Below, one piece after another: positions 1 through 7,745 of a stretch of DNA of 63,994 nucleotides. This DNA comes from Planctomycetota bacterium. GTDB lineage: Bacteria > Planctomycetota > UBA1135. The first letter of the stretch is position 1; each line of letters opens with the position of its first letter. Below the pieces are notes generated by a model. The model saw only the letters and a program-made list of their open reading frames with translations, was not told the DNA's origin and ran no database searches. The translations under genes and the position numbers were made by a program. The stretch lies in contig RFGR01000061.1 of the NCBI GenBank assembly GCA_003696625.1, forward strand, positions 1-63,994. The letters run 5' to 3'.

Positions 1-78
1 ACGATCACCCTCGCCGCCGGCGATCGGGTGCGGATCGCCACCCCGGGCGGCGGCGGCTGGGGCCGGAAGCGGGGCTAG
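1..78 (+). CDS. C-terminal end of a hydantoinase B / 5-oxoprolinase B-type protein (partial)
   Basis: Only the last 25 codons lie in the window, ending in TAG. The tail reads GDRVRIATPGGGGWG followed by a short basic end, which matches the conserved C-terminus of the HyuB/oxoprolinase B family. Members hydrolyse hydantoins or 5-oxoproline in an ATP-dependent way, normally with an HyuA partner encoded beside them; any partner would be left of the window. The TAG stop overlaps the stop of the opposite-strand gene inside one CTAG palindrome. The family call rests on one short motif, so it is moderately secure and the substrate is unknown. Confidence 0.6.
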   Translation, partial: TITLAAGDRVRIATPGGGGWGRKRG

Positions 79-824
79 CCGGCGGCGGGCAGGGTCTCCG
101 GGAGCAGCCGGACGCGGCCGGCGCGGCCGCGGGGCGGCGCCTCCTCGACCGGATAAACCCGCACCGCCAGCAGTTCGATCTCGTCGTCGCCGGCGAGCAG
201 CGGCAACTGGAACAGGCCGACCCGGCCCCGGTCGCCGCCGAGCGCGGCTCGGCAGTCGGCCCTTGCCACCGCCGGCACCTGGACCTGGATGGAGTGCTTG
301 GATCCCGGCAACGCGCACTCTTGGATCACCATCCGCTCGATCTCGCTGCGATGGATGTCGAGGATGGCCGCGAAGCCGCCCTCCTTCGCCTGGTCGACCC
401 GGGCCCCGACCAGCAGACCGGTGCGCAGAGTGGCGACGGTCGGATCGGCCAGCGCCTGCTCCGCCAGGAGGCGGACGGCGTAGTCGGCGACGACGGCGGT
501 CTCGGAGAGGAGCGAGACCGAGGCCGGCTGTCCGGCCAGAACGATCAGGCTCGGCGAGGCGACCAGGCGCCAGTCCTGCGGCCGGTCGAAGGGGGAATCG
601 GCGTCAAGCGGGCCGCGCAGCAGGAGCAGGTCGAGCCGGTACTGGCCGCTGCGGGCGTCGGCCCCGGCGGCGGCCGCGGGCCGCCCGTCGAAACCGTGGT
701 CGAGGACGGACCAGAGATCCTGGCCCGGCCGGAGCGGGGTGCCTGCCCCGGCGGCGGCGCAGGCGGCCGGGACGAGGGCGACGAGAAGCGCCGCGAAGGC
801 GGGGGGGAAAGGGCGGGAGCGCAC
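75..824 (-). CDS. Secreted hypothetical protein
   Basis: I do not recognise a defined family. From the GTG at 824 the protein opens directly with a signal peptide (VRSRPFPPAFAALLVALVPA followed by AC), possibly lipoprotein-type although Pro sits at the -3 position. A GTG 12 codons upstream (860) is an alternative start, but it would bury the signal peptide. Of about 249 residues, the middle part (SLIVLAGQPASVSLLSET, then a stretch with alternating hydrophobic and charged residues) faintly resembles the beta-rich secretin-type domain, too weakly to name. It lies 52 bases downstream of the NYN-domain gene on the same strand and may share its transcript. It converges on the hydantoinase gene and shares a CTAG with it. 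Confidence 0.6.
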   Translation of the reverse strand: MRSRPFPPAFAALLVALVPAACAAAGAGTPLRPGQDLWSVLDHGFDGRPAAAAGADARSGQYRLDLLLLRGPLDADSPFDRPQDWRLVASPSLIVLAGQPASVSLLSETAVVADYAVRLLAEQALADPTVATLRTGLLVGARVDQAKEGGFAAILDIHRSEIERMVIQECALPGSKHSIQVQVPAVARADCRAALGGDRGRVGLFQLPLLAGDDEIELLAVRVYPVEEAPPRGRAGRVRLLPETLPAAG

Positions 825-876
825 GGCCGCCCTAGTCTCGCCGTGCGCTCCGGTTACCACCAGGACGCAGGTCGGC

Positions 877-1644
877 TCAGTAGAGGTGGTCTTCGCCGAG
901 CATGTGGTACTGATCCACCGAGCGGAGCAGCAGGTCGCTCAGGCTCTCGCGGAAGGCGCAGCACTCGAACTTGCAGCCCTTGGCCCGGACCGCCTCGGCG
1001 ACGTCGGCGAAGACGCCGTTGCCGCTGACGACGATGATCACGTCGACCTTCTCGGCGACGCGCAGCATGTCCATCGCCATGCCGAGTTCCCACTCGGCCT
1101 TGCGGGAGCCGTCGAGTCGTTCGATCACTTCGCGCTTCTTGACCTCGAAGCCGCAGTAGCGCAGGTGGTCGAGGAAGCTGACCTGGTCGATGCCCTCGCG
1201 GTCGATGACGTAGGCGATCGCCCGCACCAGCCGTCGGCTGCGGACGCACTGGCGCAGCATCTTGGCGTAGGAGAGGTTGCGGCCGTAGGTCTTCTTCGCC
1301 GAGTGGTACATGTTCTGCACGTCGATGAAGACCGCCACCCGCTGGCGCTTGAGGAAGCCGCCGGGGGAGGCGTAGCCGCCGTTGCTCGGCAGTTGGCCGG
1401 TCGCCGGGTTCAGGTTGAGCTGGCGCCGAAGCCGCCAGACCTCGTCCTTCAGATCGAGGTATTTGTCTTCCAGATCCTCACGCTCGAGTTCTTCGACGTT
1501 CTCGTTCTGGTCGATGAACGGGTGCTCGGTGGCCGGCGGCGCCGGCGTCGGCTTGTGCAGCGGATCCGGGTAGTCGGGCTGGGTCGTGGCCTTCGGCTTC
1601 TCCTCGACATCGCTGTCGGGAGTCAGGGTTTCCTTCTCGGACAT
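877..1644 (-). CDS. NYN-domain (LabA/DUF88-like) protein with altered acidic site
   Basis: The 255-residue protein has a disordered, acidic N-terminus (about 1-100, with a short helical EELEREDLEDKYLDLKDEVW segment) and then an NYN domain of the PIN-like nuclease superfamily (about 100-245). Recognisable pieces are AVFIDVQNMY with Asp108, GMAMDM with Asp192, and VVSGNGVFADVAEAVRAKG. Family members usually read SGDGDF or SGDSDF at this last motif, supplying metal-binding aspartates; here the residues are Asn209 and Val211. It may therefore bind RNA without cutting it, or be inactive. A good TATAAT sits about 80 bases upstream, so it probably has its own promoter. Confidence 0.85.
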   Translation of the reverse strand: MSEKETLTPDSDVEEKPKATTQPDYPDPLHKPTPAPPATEHPFIDQNENVEELEREDLEDKYLDLKDEVWRLRRQLNLNPATGQLPSNGGYASPGGFLKRQRVAVFIDVQNMYHSAKKTYGRNLSYAKMLRQCVRSRRLVRAIAYVIDREGIDQVSFLDHLRYCGFEVKKREVIERLDGSRKAEWELGMAMDMLRVAEKVDVIIVVSGNGVFADVAEAVRAKGCKFECCAFRESLSDLLLRSVDQYHMLGEDHLY

Positions 1645-1725
1645 GGTGGTTTCGGGGTTGAAAGAAAGGCCGTGGGGGATGACGGCCGTCGTGGTCCCGC
1701 CGATAGATACCGGGCGGGAGCCCGG

Positions 1726-1731
1726 ATTATA
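1726..1731 (-). promoter_or_regulatory. Candidate -10 element for the NYN-domain gene
   Basis: A perfect TATAAT lies on the minus strand in an otherwise GC-rich gap between the DnaQ-WYL gene and the NYN gene. No convincing -35 is visible. Just downstream, at 1710-1725, is a 6-bp inverted repeat (CCGGGC/GCCCGG with a 4-base loop), so the predicted leader of about 75 bases could begin with a small hairpin. Confidence 0.5.
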
Positions 1732-1752
1732 TTGAAAACCGGGCCGGGATCC

Positions 1753-2598
1753 TCAAATCCCGCCGCGTGCGGTCGGTCGCCGGACCTCCGCCGGGGCCGC
1801 GTCCGGGCAGGCGTGGGCCCGGACCACCCGGTCGACCCGGTAGGACTTGTAGTGGCGATCCCGGTGGCAGAAGGCCTCCATGATCAGCGAGGAGCCCCGC
1901 CGGAAGAGGAAGCGCGGCGTCACCCGCAAGGGCACAAGCCTCTGGTCCCGCAGGAGATAGTCGATATCCAGGGCCTCGCCGCGGTCGGCCGCGTCGAGCA
2001 GGAAGCCGATCCGGCCCGAACTCCGGGGCCGATCCGGGGCGTAGCTCGCCAGGGGGCGGCCGCGACCGAGGGCGGCGGCCAGTTCCTCCTCGCCGGCCGA
2101 CTCCAGCAGGTGGAGGGCGAGCCGCCAGGCGTGGCCGGCGTCGTCCAGCGCCCGGTGGTGGCGGCTGGGCGGCAGGCCGAGATCCCGGACCAGATTTTCG
2201 AGGCTGTGCGAACGCCGACGCAGCAGTCGTCGGGAGGCGCGCAGGGTGCACAGGACCCGGTTCTCCGGCACCGGCAGGCGGAGCCGAACGCACTCGGCCG
2301 CGATCATGGCGGCGTCGAAGGCGGCGTTGTGGGCCAGCAGCGGCCGATCGCCGCACCAGGCCAGGAAGCGGGGCAGAACCTCGGCGGCGGTCTCGGCGTC
2401 GGCCACGTCCCGGTCGGTGATGCCGTGGACCCGGACGACCTCGGGCGGGATCGGGCACTCCGGGAAGATCAGGGCCGAGAACCGCTCGGCCACCGCTCGG
2501 CCGCGGATCCGCAGGGCGCCGATCTCGACCAGACGGGCGCCGGGGGGCGCCCCGGTGGTCTCGGTGTCGAGCACGACGAGATCGCGCGGCAGGGCCAT
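1753..2598 (-). CDS. DnaQ-family 3'-5' exonuclease fused to a C-terminal WYL-like domain
   Basis: The 281-residue protein starts with an RNase D/DnaQ-type exonuclease domain (about 1-170). Motif I is LDTETTG, motif II is LAHNAAFDAAMI and motif III is HRALDDA, so all four metal-binding acidic residues and the general-base His are present. Residues about 190-270 look like a WYL domain: a GEALDIDYLLRD strand, RVTPRFLF and YKSYRVDRVV, the pattern of the ligand-sensing domain usually found in transcription regulators. The start at 2598 sits 8 bases after a TAGACT hexamer. A role in DNA or RNA trimming gated by nucleic acid or nucleotide binding is inference; the domain calls are solid for DnaQ and good for WYL. 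Confidence 0.85.
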   Translation of the reverse strand: MALPRDLVVLDTETTGAPPGARLVEIGALRIRGRAVAERFSALIFPECPIPPEVVRVHGITDRDVADAETAAEVLPRFLAWCGDRPLLAHNAAFDAAMIAAECVRLRLPVPENRVLCTLRASRRLLRRRSHSLENLVRDLGLPPSRHHRALDDAGHAWRLALHLLESAGEEELAAALGRGRPLASYAPDRPRSSGRIGFLLDAADRGEALDIDYLLRDQRLVPLRVTPRFLFRRGSSLIMEAFCHRDRHYKSYRVDRVVRAHACPDAAPAEVRRPTARGGI

Positions 2599-2606
2599 CG
2601 CCGCCG

Positions 2607-2612
2607 AGTCTA
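2607..2612 (-). promoter_or_regulatory. TAGACT -10-like hexamer, leaderless spacing to the DnaQ-WYL gene
   Basis: TAGACT ends 8 bases before the ATG at 2598. Its first three bases are the TAG stop codon of the upstream transporter gene. Confidence 0.5.
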
Positions 2613-3290
2613 GCAGCAGGCGCCGGCCTCGGTGCGCTCGAGCGCGAAGGGGCGGAGCAGCCAGGTGCCGAGGTAGAAGAACGGCGTGTCGGCCAGCGCG
2701 ACCAGGGCCTTGAACAGCCACAGGTCGAGGACGGTGTCGACGATCCGCTCGCCGCTCCACACCCCGGCGAAGAGGACCAGGACGACCAGGCTGGAATCGA
2801 GGAACTGCGACACCAGGGTCGAGCCGTTGTTGCGCAGCCAGAGGTGCCGTCCGCCGGTCAACCGTTTCCAGAAGTGGAAGAGGCGGATGTCGGCGAACTG
2901 GGCGGCCAGGTAGGCGGTCATCGAGGCCGCCATCACCCGCCAAGCCGAGTGGAACACCCGCTCGTAGGTGGCGTCGTCGACGATCGACCCCTCGACGGCC
3001 GGGAAGCGGGAGCCGAGCCAGAGGACGCCGAGCACGAACAGCGAAACGACGAAGCCGACCTGGACCACCCGGTCGGCCCGCCGGCGACCGTAGATCTCGC
3101 TCAGCAGGTCGGTGACCAGGAAGGTCAGCGGGTAGGGCAGGGCACCGGCCGAGAGGACGAAGGTCTTGAAACCGAGATCGACGGTCAGGAACTTGTTGGC
3201 GACCAGGTTGCAGACGATCAGGGAGCCGAGGAACAGACCGGCGAGGAGGAGATAGACCGCCTCCGAGCGTTCGCGAGGGTCGCCGGTCAC
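2610..3290 (-). CDS. yhhQ: Queuosine precursor transporter (YhhQ/Vut_1, DUF165)
   Basis: A 226-residue membrane protein with about six hydrophobic segments. The family signatures are visible: LIVCNLVANKFLTVDLG near the N-terminus, PYPLTFLVTDLLSEIYGRRR in the second helix-loop, and LRNNGSTLVSQFLDSSLVV. YhhQ proteins import preQ0/preQ1, the 7-deazaguanine precursors of tRNA queuosine. The GTG start overlaps the upstream stop as GTGA, so translation is probably coupled to the secreted peptidase-like gene before it. No other queuosine genes are in the window. The stop codon TAG doubles as the first half of the next gene's -10-like hexamer. Confidence 0.9.
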   Translation of the reverse strand: MTGDPRERSEAVYLLLAGLFLGSLIVCNLVANKFLTVDLGFKTFVLSAGALPYPLTFLVTDLLSEIYGRRRADRVVQVGFVVSLFVLGVLWLGSRFPAVEGSIVDDATYERVFHSAWRVMAASMTAYLAAQFADIRLFHFWKRLTGGRHLWLRNNGSTLVSQFLDSSLVVLVLFAGVWSGERIVDTVLDLWLFKALVALADTPFFYLGTWLLRPFALERTEAGACC

Positions 3291-4477
3291 TGGGCCGGAT
3301 AGGTGGCCAGGACCCAGGACCGCCAAGCCTCCTCGGCCTGGGCCAGCGTCCAGCCGAACAGATCCTTGAAGGCGGCGCGTTGGGCCGCGTCCAGGTTGCG
3401 GCCGTCGGGCATGCCGCGGGCGTCGCGCCGGGTCTTCAGCCGGGTCAGCCAGGCCGCCATCTTCTGCGGGTGCTCCTCGGCCAAGAACTGGAACTTGGAC
3501 CAGGAGACGAGGTGGTCCGGGAAGTCGAGTTCGGCCAAGGATTTCTTGCGCAGGAACTGGGCGAAGGAGGCGGCGCGGTCCTTCTCGACCAGCTTGCGGA
3601 CCTGGACCGCCCAGTCCTTGGCGGCCTTGCCGACGTCGAAGCTGCCCTCGATGGTGCAAAAGGTGTTGAAGCGATCGTCGAAGGCCCGTTCCGCCCAGTG
3701 GCCGATGCCGGTGTAGATCCAGACCGGCATCTCGTAGGAGTAGTGCATGTAGCCGTTGAGCAGGTTGTGGGCGACGTTGTGGACGACGACCGCGGCCAGG
3801 TGCTTGTCGTGGTGGATGTCCTCGGTCTGGAGGTTGACCCCGAACCACATGCAATCGCGGTCGACGTTGTTCCAGCACTGCGGCTTGAGATAGCCCAGGC
3901 CCCAGGTGTCGACCATGAACTCCCGGTAGGCCGAGGCCTCGGCGAAGACCATGACCTCGTACTTTTCCTTCTCGCCCAGGTAGCGGCCGACGCCGCGCTG
4001 CTCGTTGCGGGCCGGATCGAGGAACTCCTCGTCGCTGGTGCCGACCAGCTCGCAGAAGCGGTCGTAGAGGGCCTCGAGGCGCTCGCCGAGGAGGTGGATC
4101 CGGTACCAGCGGTCGAGGGTCCCCGGTTTCTCCTTGACCAGCGGCCAGCGGTCGCGGAGGGCGGCCAGTTCGGCCCGGTAGGCCTTGACTTCATCCATCG
4201 GGATCTTCCAGGCCGGGAAGTCGCCGAGGATCCGGAAGTGCTCGGTCTCGAGCAGGGTCGGCCGCCAGAGCCCCTGTTCGGCGATCCGGGTGCTGTCGGT
4301 GCGGGCGAAGGGGAACGGGCCGTGGCTCATGCCGTTGGCCGCCAGCACCTCCGGATCGTGGTCACAGAAGGTGCAGCGGTCCTTGCGTCGCTTCGGGCGT
4401 TCGCCCTGGGCCGGCGCCTGGGCGGCCAGGGCGGCGACGAGGCCGAGGACGAGGAGAAGCAGCGCCGGCCGCTTCAC
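3287..4477 (-). CDS. Secreted peptidase-like protein with a degenerate HExxH motif
   Basis: From the GTG at 4477 the protein has a clean signal peptide (VKRPALLLLVLGLVAALAAQ) and about 370 mature residues. An ATG six codons upstream is possible, but the GTG gives the same 4-base GTGA overlap as the next gene. Near the N-terminus RCTFCDHDP carries a Cys pair. The central part VVVHNVAHNLLNGYMH looks like a gluzincin metallopeptidase helix in which the catalytic Glu of HExxH is Asn, followed by a YEMPVWIYTGIGHWAE stretch where the third ligand Glu would sit. I infer a peptidase fold without ordinary catalysis, perhaps a binding protein. I cannot name a characterised homologue. Confidence 0.7.
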   Translation of the reverse strand: MKRPALLLLVLGLVAALAAQAPAQGERPKRRKDRCTFCDHDPEVLAANGMSHGPFPFARTDSTRIAEQGLWRPTLLETEHFRILGDFPAWKIPMDEVKAYRAELAALRDRWPLVKEKPGTLDRWYRIHLLGERLEALYDRFCELVGTSDEEFLDPARNEQRGVGRYLGEKEKYEVMVFAEASAYREFMVDTWGLGYLKPQCWNNVDRDCMWFGVNLQTEDIHHDKHLAAVVVHNVAHNLLNGYMHYSYEMPVWIYTGIGHWAERAFDDRFNTFCTIEGSFDVGKAAKDWAVQVRKLVEKDRAASFAQFLRKKSLAELDFPDHLVSWSKFQFLAEEHPQKMAAWLTRLKTRRDARGMPDGRNLDAAQRAAFKDLFGWTLAQAEEAWRSWVLATYPAQ

Positions 4478-5343
4478 CGGATCCGCCCCTCCCACTCGCG
4501 GCTCAGGCGGATGATCTCCATCACCGAGGCCTCGTCCACCGGTTCCTCGCCGGCCAGGGCTCGGCAGGCGTTGATCGCCGCCAGCTTGACCATGTGGTCG
4601 GGGTCGCCGAGCAGCGGCTTGACCGCGCCGAGCTGTGGCTCGGCCCCGACCAGGCCGAACAGGCGCAGCGAGGCCAGCCTGGCCTCGCGGCCCTGGGCGG
4701 CGCGGACCCTGGCCGCGGCCGCGACCGAGAGCGGTCCCCGCTCGATGCCAGCGAAGTCGGCTCGGATCCGGTCGCGGTCGTGGCGCCAGTCTCCGGTCAG
4801 GGCGGCCAGCAGCGGATCGAGAGCGCGCTCATCGCCGCGCAGGGCGAGGCCGCGGGCGGCCTCGTAGGCCTCGCGTCCGCCCGCCTCGGCCTCGGCCAGG
4901 CGGGCGGCCAGGAACTCGACGGCGTCCTCGCGGGCCGAGTCCGCCACCCGCCGGACCAGGTAGATCCGGGCGCCGGCGGCGGTCCGGGCGTCGACCTCCC
5001 GCCAGGCGAGGTCGAGGTCCCGGTCGGACAGGACCCGGTCGAGGACCGCCACGAGGTAGGGCAGGCGCTTCCCGCCGGTCCGGGCCCAGGCCCGCAGCGC
5101 CTCCGGAACCACCCCGGCCCCGAGCCCGATCAGGCCGTCGCGGGCGGCGGCGGCGGTCTCCTCCTTCTTGCCCGAACGGATGTCGTGGAGCCAGCCTCCC
5201 GCCTTCTTGCGGGCGGAGAGCGACAGGCGCGGGAAGGCCCGCCGGCGCTGGTCCTGCCGGGGCGCCGCCTCACGGGCGGCGGGCGCGGGTTCCTGGGGCG
5301 GGAGAGAGGCGGCGGGAAGGGCGAGGAGCAGGGCGGCGATCAT
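4474..5343 (-). CDS. Secreted HEAT-repeat protein
   Basis: The 289-residue protein begins MIAALLLALPAASLPPQEPA, a signal peptide, followed by a basic Ala/Pro/Arg linker. The rest is helical repeats of HEAT type; clear units include YEAARGLALRGDERALDPLL and MVKLAAINACRALAGEEP. HEAT solenoids bind other proteins. It is coupled by ATGA to the parvulin lipoprotein upstream and by GTGA to the peptidase-like gene downstream, so the three are probably made together and may act in the same envelope process. No enzyme motif is visible. Confidence 0.75.
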   Translation of the reverse strand: MIAALLLALPAASLPPQEPAPAAREAAPRQDQRRRAFPRLSLSARKKAGGWLHDIRSGKKEETAAAARDGLIGLGAGVVPEALRAWARTGGKRLPYLVAVLDRVLSDRDLDLAWREVDARTAAGARIYLVRRVADSAREDAVEFLAARLAEAEAGGREAYEAARGLALRGDERALDPLLAALTGDWRHDRDRIRADFAGIERGPLSVAAAARVRAAQGREARLASLRLFGLVGAEPQLGAVKPLLGDPDHMVKLAAINACRALAGEEPVDEASVMEIIRLSREWEGRIR

Positions 5344-6011
5344 GAATCCCGGGCAAGACGGCCGTCGCGGAAGCGGAAGGGGAGCCGCTCGAGGCGTTCG
5401 GCGGAGCCGGCCAAGGGCAGTGTATTCCAGGCCTCGACCGCCCGCCGCCGGTCCTCCTCGCCGCCGACCGGGATCACGATCCGTCGGACCTGGACCGCGG
5501 CCCGGTTGCGGGGCACCGCGGCCCGGTCGAGGAGCTGGACCAGCTCCCAGCCCTGGATCGTCCGCAGCGGTCCGGCCCACTCGCCGGGCTCGAGGGCGGC
5601 GACGGCCGCCGCGACCCGGCCGCTGCCCAGTTCGAACGGGGTGGGCGCGAAGGGGCCGACCCCGGAGCCGGCGCCGCCCAGGGGCCGGCCGAGGTCGTGT
5701 TCGGCCGCGAGGTCGGCGAAATCCTCGCCGGCGCGCAGGCGGGCGGCCAGGATCTCGGCCTCGCGGCGGGCGGCCTCGCTCGCCGCCGCCAGCTCGTCGT
5801 GGAGGATCCAGGCCGGCCCCCAGCCCCCGTCGAGGATGGCCCAGGCCAGGGAATCCCGGCCCCACTGGGGGAAACTGCCCTTCATTTCGGTCACCGCACG
5901 GTCGATAGCAGGGCCGGGGATCCAGTGGTCCCCGACCGCGATGCCGTCGCCGCGGCCGGCGCAGCCGGCCAGCAGCAGCGGCAGCCACAGGTAGGATGCT
6001 GCGCCTCTCAC
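5340..6011 (-). CDS. Parvulin-type peptidyl-prolyl isomerase lipoprotein (PpiC/SurA-like)
   Basis: The 223-residue product has a lipobox (LLLAGC), so it should be a lipoprotein. A parvulin rotamase domain covers about residues 85-180, seen in EILAARLRAGEDFADLAAEH, the GGAGSGVGPFAPTPF turn and the AVAALEPGEWAGPLRTIQGW end, which is the usual order for PpiC. These chaperone-isomerases help fold exported proteins. The GTG start lies 8 bases after GATAAT on the same strand, and the gene heads a four-gene coupled operon. A second parvulin is transcribed away from the same 65-bp gap. Confidence 0.85.
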   Translation of the reverse strand: MRGAASYLWLPLLLAGCAGRGDGIAVGDHWIPGPAIDRAVTEMKGSFPQWGRDSLAWAILDGGWGPAWILHDELAAASEAARREAEILAARLRAGEDFADLAAEHDLGRPLGGAGSGVGPFAPTPFELGSGRVAAAVAALEPGEWAGPLRTIQGWELVQLLDRAAVPRNRAAVQVRRIVIPVGGEEDRRRAVEAWNTLPLAGSAERLERLPFRFRDGRLARDS

Positions 6012-6019
6012 GGAATGCC

Positions 6020-6025
6020 ATTATC
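6020..6025 (-). promoter_or_regulatory. GATAAT -10-like hexamer for the parvulin operon
   Basis: GATAAT on the minus strand ends 8 bases before the GTG start at 6011, which would give a transcript starting at or near the start codon. The first base departs from the TANNNT pattern. Confidence 0.4.
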
Positions 6026-6043
6026 GATCCCGGGTGGCGTCCG

Positions 6044-6049
6044 TAGAAT
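6044..6049 (+). promoter_or_regulatory. TAGAAT -10-like hexamer for the second parvulin gene
   Basis: TAGAAT lies 27 bases before the ATG at 6077, implying a leader of about 20 bases with no clear Shine-Dalgarno sequence. It is one of two divergent promoter candidates in the same short gap. Confidence 0.4.
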
Positions 6050-6076
6050 GCTCCGTTCCGCCGGTTTCCGGAAACC

Positions 6077-7726
6077 ATGAAGACCCACCTCCGCACCCTC
6101 CTCGCCGCCGCTCTGGTGGGCGGCGCGCTCCTCTCCTCTCCGCTCGCCGCGGCCGCGCCCCAGGACCTGCCGATCTCGATCAGCGCCGAGGAGGCCGCCC
6201 GCAAGGGGCCGGACGGCATCCCCTACGGCGAGGACGTCCTCCGCGCCCTGGTCTACACCGCCGGCGCCCAGCAGGTGAACCAGATCGTCACCAGCGCCTT
6301 GATCGAGAGCGAGATCGAGCGCCGGCGCGAGGCCGGGATGCCGGTCGACCATTGCGTCGCCACGCCGGAGGAAATCGACGCCCGCATCGCCTCCCTGCAG
6401 GAGCAGTTCCAGAAGAACAACCCACAGCTCGACTTCTGGACCACCGTCGAGGCGATGGGCAACACCCGCGAGAGCTACCGGAAGGAGATCGAGCGGATGA
6501 TCCTGATCGACAAGCTGTTCTTCCCCGCCGATCCCGAGCGGTGGCCGCTCGACCTGCTGCGGGAGATCTTCGGGCCCAAGGAGCGGCCCGGCGCCCCGCC
6601 GCAGCAAGGCCAGGAGGGCGAAGAGCAGGCGCCGGCGATGACGCCGGACATCATGACCCAGACCGTCATGCCGACCTACGAGGAGGCGAAGCGGGCCAAG
6701 GAGGCGGGTGAGAAGTTCGAGGTCGGCGGCTTCGTCGCCCAGTACGTTCTCCGCCCCGGCGTGCTCCAGTGGCTGCGCCAGAACGCCGAGATCGTCGAGC
6801 CGTTCGACGGCCTGCCGGCCGGCGTCGCCCTGCGCGTGAACGGCCGCGACTTCCGCACCGCCGATCTCGCCGCCGGCATCGCCGACCTGGTCGGCCCGGT
6901 CGAGCGGGAGCGGGCGCGGATGCTGGTCGACACCATCTGGGCGACCGAGAAGGCGCTGGCCGAGAAGGGGGTTCTCCTGACCCCCGAGCAGTGCCGGCAG
7001 CGCATCGCCGAGGAACGGAAGGAGTACGTCAACTCCCCGATCAGCTATGAGCAGATGCAGCTCCAGTTCCTCGGCTATCCGTCGATGGAGGTCTTCCACC
7101 GGATCTACCGGCTGCGCCAGTCCTTCAAGGACCTGATGGGCGAGCCCGCCGCCGACGAACTCCAAGCCCACATCGAACGGCGCAAGAGCTTCCTCGGCCA
7201 GGGCAAGGTGGACGCCGAGGTGATCTACTTCGCCGCCCGCGACATGAAGACCGGCCTCTACCCGAAGGAGGGCGATCCCTTCGCCGAGGCGGAGAAGCGG
7301 GCCCGGCAGGCGGCCGGAGAGCTGGCCGCGGGCGCCGACTGGGCGGCGGTCCTGCTCAAGTACTCCGACCTGCCGGAGGCCTATCCGGGCACCCAGCCGG
7401 GCATGCCGACCCCGAATCGGGGCCGCTTCGGCGCCCTGCCGCGCAACCAGGTCCGCGACTTCCTGGGCGAGAACGACTACTTCGACTTCCTCTATGGAGT
7501 CTCGGTCGGGGATCTGATCTTCTTCGACGCCGAGCCGGGCACGATCTACGGCCCGGTGATGGGGCCGACCGGCTGGTGCATCTACAAGGTCAACCGGCGC
7601 CTCGATCCGGAGGTCGAGATCGACATCGCCAACAACCCGCGCCACGACTACCTCGTGCGGGACGACCTGCTCAACGTCCGCTTCTTCGCCTTCGTCGACG
7701 AGGTGATGAAGGCGCTGGAGGGCTGA
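6077..7726 (+). CDS. Secreted parvulin/SurA-like peptidyl-prolyl isomerase
   Basis: The 549-residue protein has a signal peptide (MKTHLRTLLAAALVGGALLS, cleavage near AAA). An N-terminal helical region resembles SurA, with the EEIDARIASLQEQFQKN and ESYRKEIERMILIDKLFF helices. A second lobe at about 280-345 repeats this theme. A PpiC-like domain follows at about 385-505, with EKRARQAAGELAAGADWAAV, NRGRFGALPRNQVRDF and GPVMGPTGWCIYKVNR. It probably chaperones outer-membrane or exported proteins. It is divergent from a parvulin lipoprotein, so the two could be co-regulated. The isomerase active site is not well conserved to the eye, so a pure chaperone role is possible. Confidence 0.8.
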   Translation: MKTHLRTLLAAALVGGALLSSPLAAAAPQDLPISISAEEAARKGPDGIPYGEDVLRALVYTAGAQQVNQIVTSALIESEIERRREAGMPVDHCVATPEEIDARIASLQEQFQKNNPQLDFWTTVEAMGNTRESYRKEIERMILIDKLFFPADPERWPLDLLREIFGPKERPGAPPQQGQEGEEQAPAMTPDIMTQTVMPTYEEAKRAKEAGEKFEVGGFVAQYVLRPGVLQWLRQNAEIVEPFDGLPAGVALRVNGRDFRTADLAAGIADLVGPVERERARMLVDTIWATEKALAEKGVLLTPEQCRQRIAEERKEYVNSPISYEQMQLQFLGYPSMEVFHRIYRLRQSFKDLMGEPAADELQAHIERRKSFLGQGKVDAEVIYFAARDMKTGLYPKEGDPFAEAEKRARQAAGELAAGADWAAVLLKYSDLPEAYPGTQPGMPTPNRGRFGALPRNQVRDFLGENDYFDFLYGVSVGDLIFFDAEPGTIYGPVMGPTGWCIYKVNRRLDPEVEIDIANNPRHDYLVRDDLLNVRFFAFVDEVMKALEG

Positions 7727-7745
7727 CCCCACCCCGCCCCGGGCC

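Noticed and set aside
739..2613. 624-residue plus-strand frame opposite the NYN and DnaQ-WYL genes
   Set aside because: Shadow frame; crosses two good minus-strand genes and a promoter-bearing gap.
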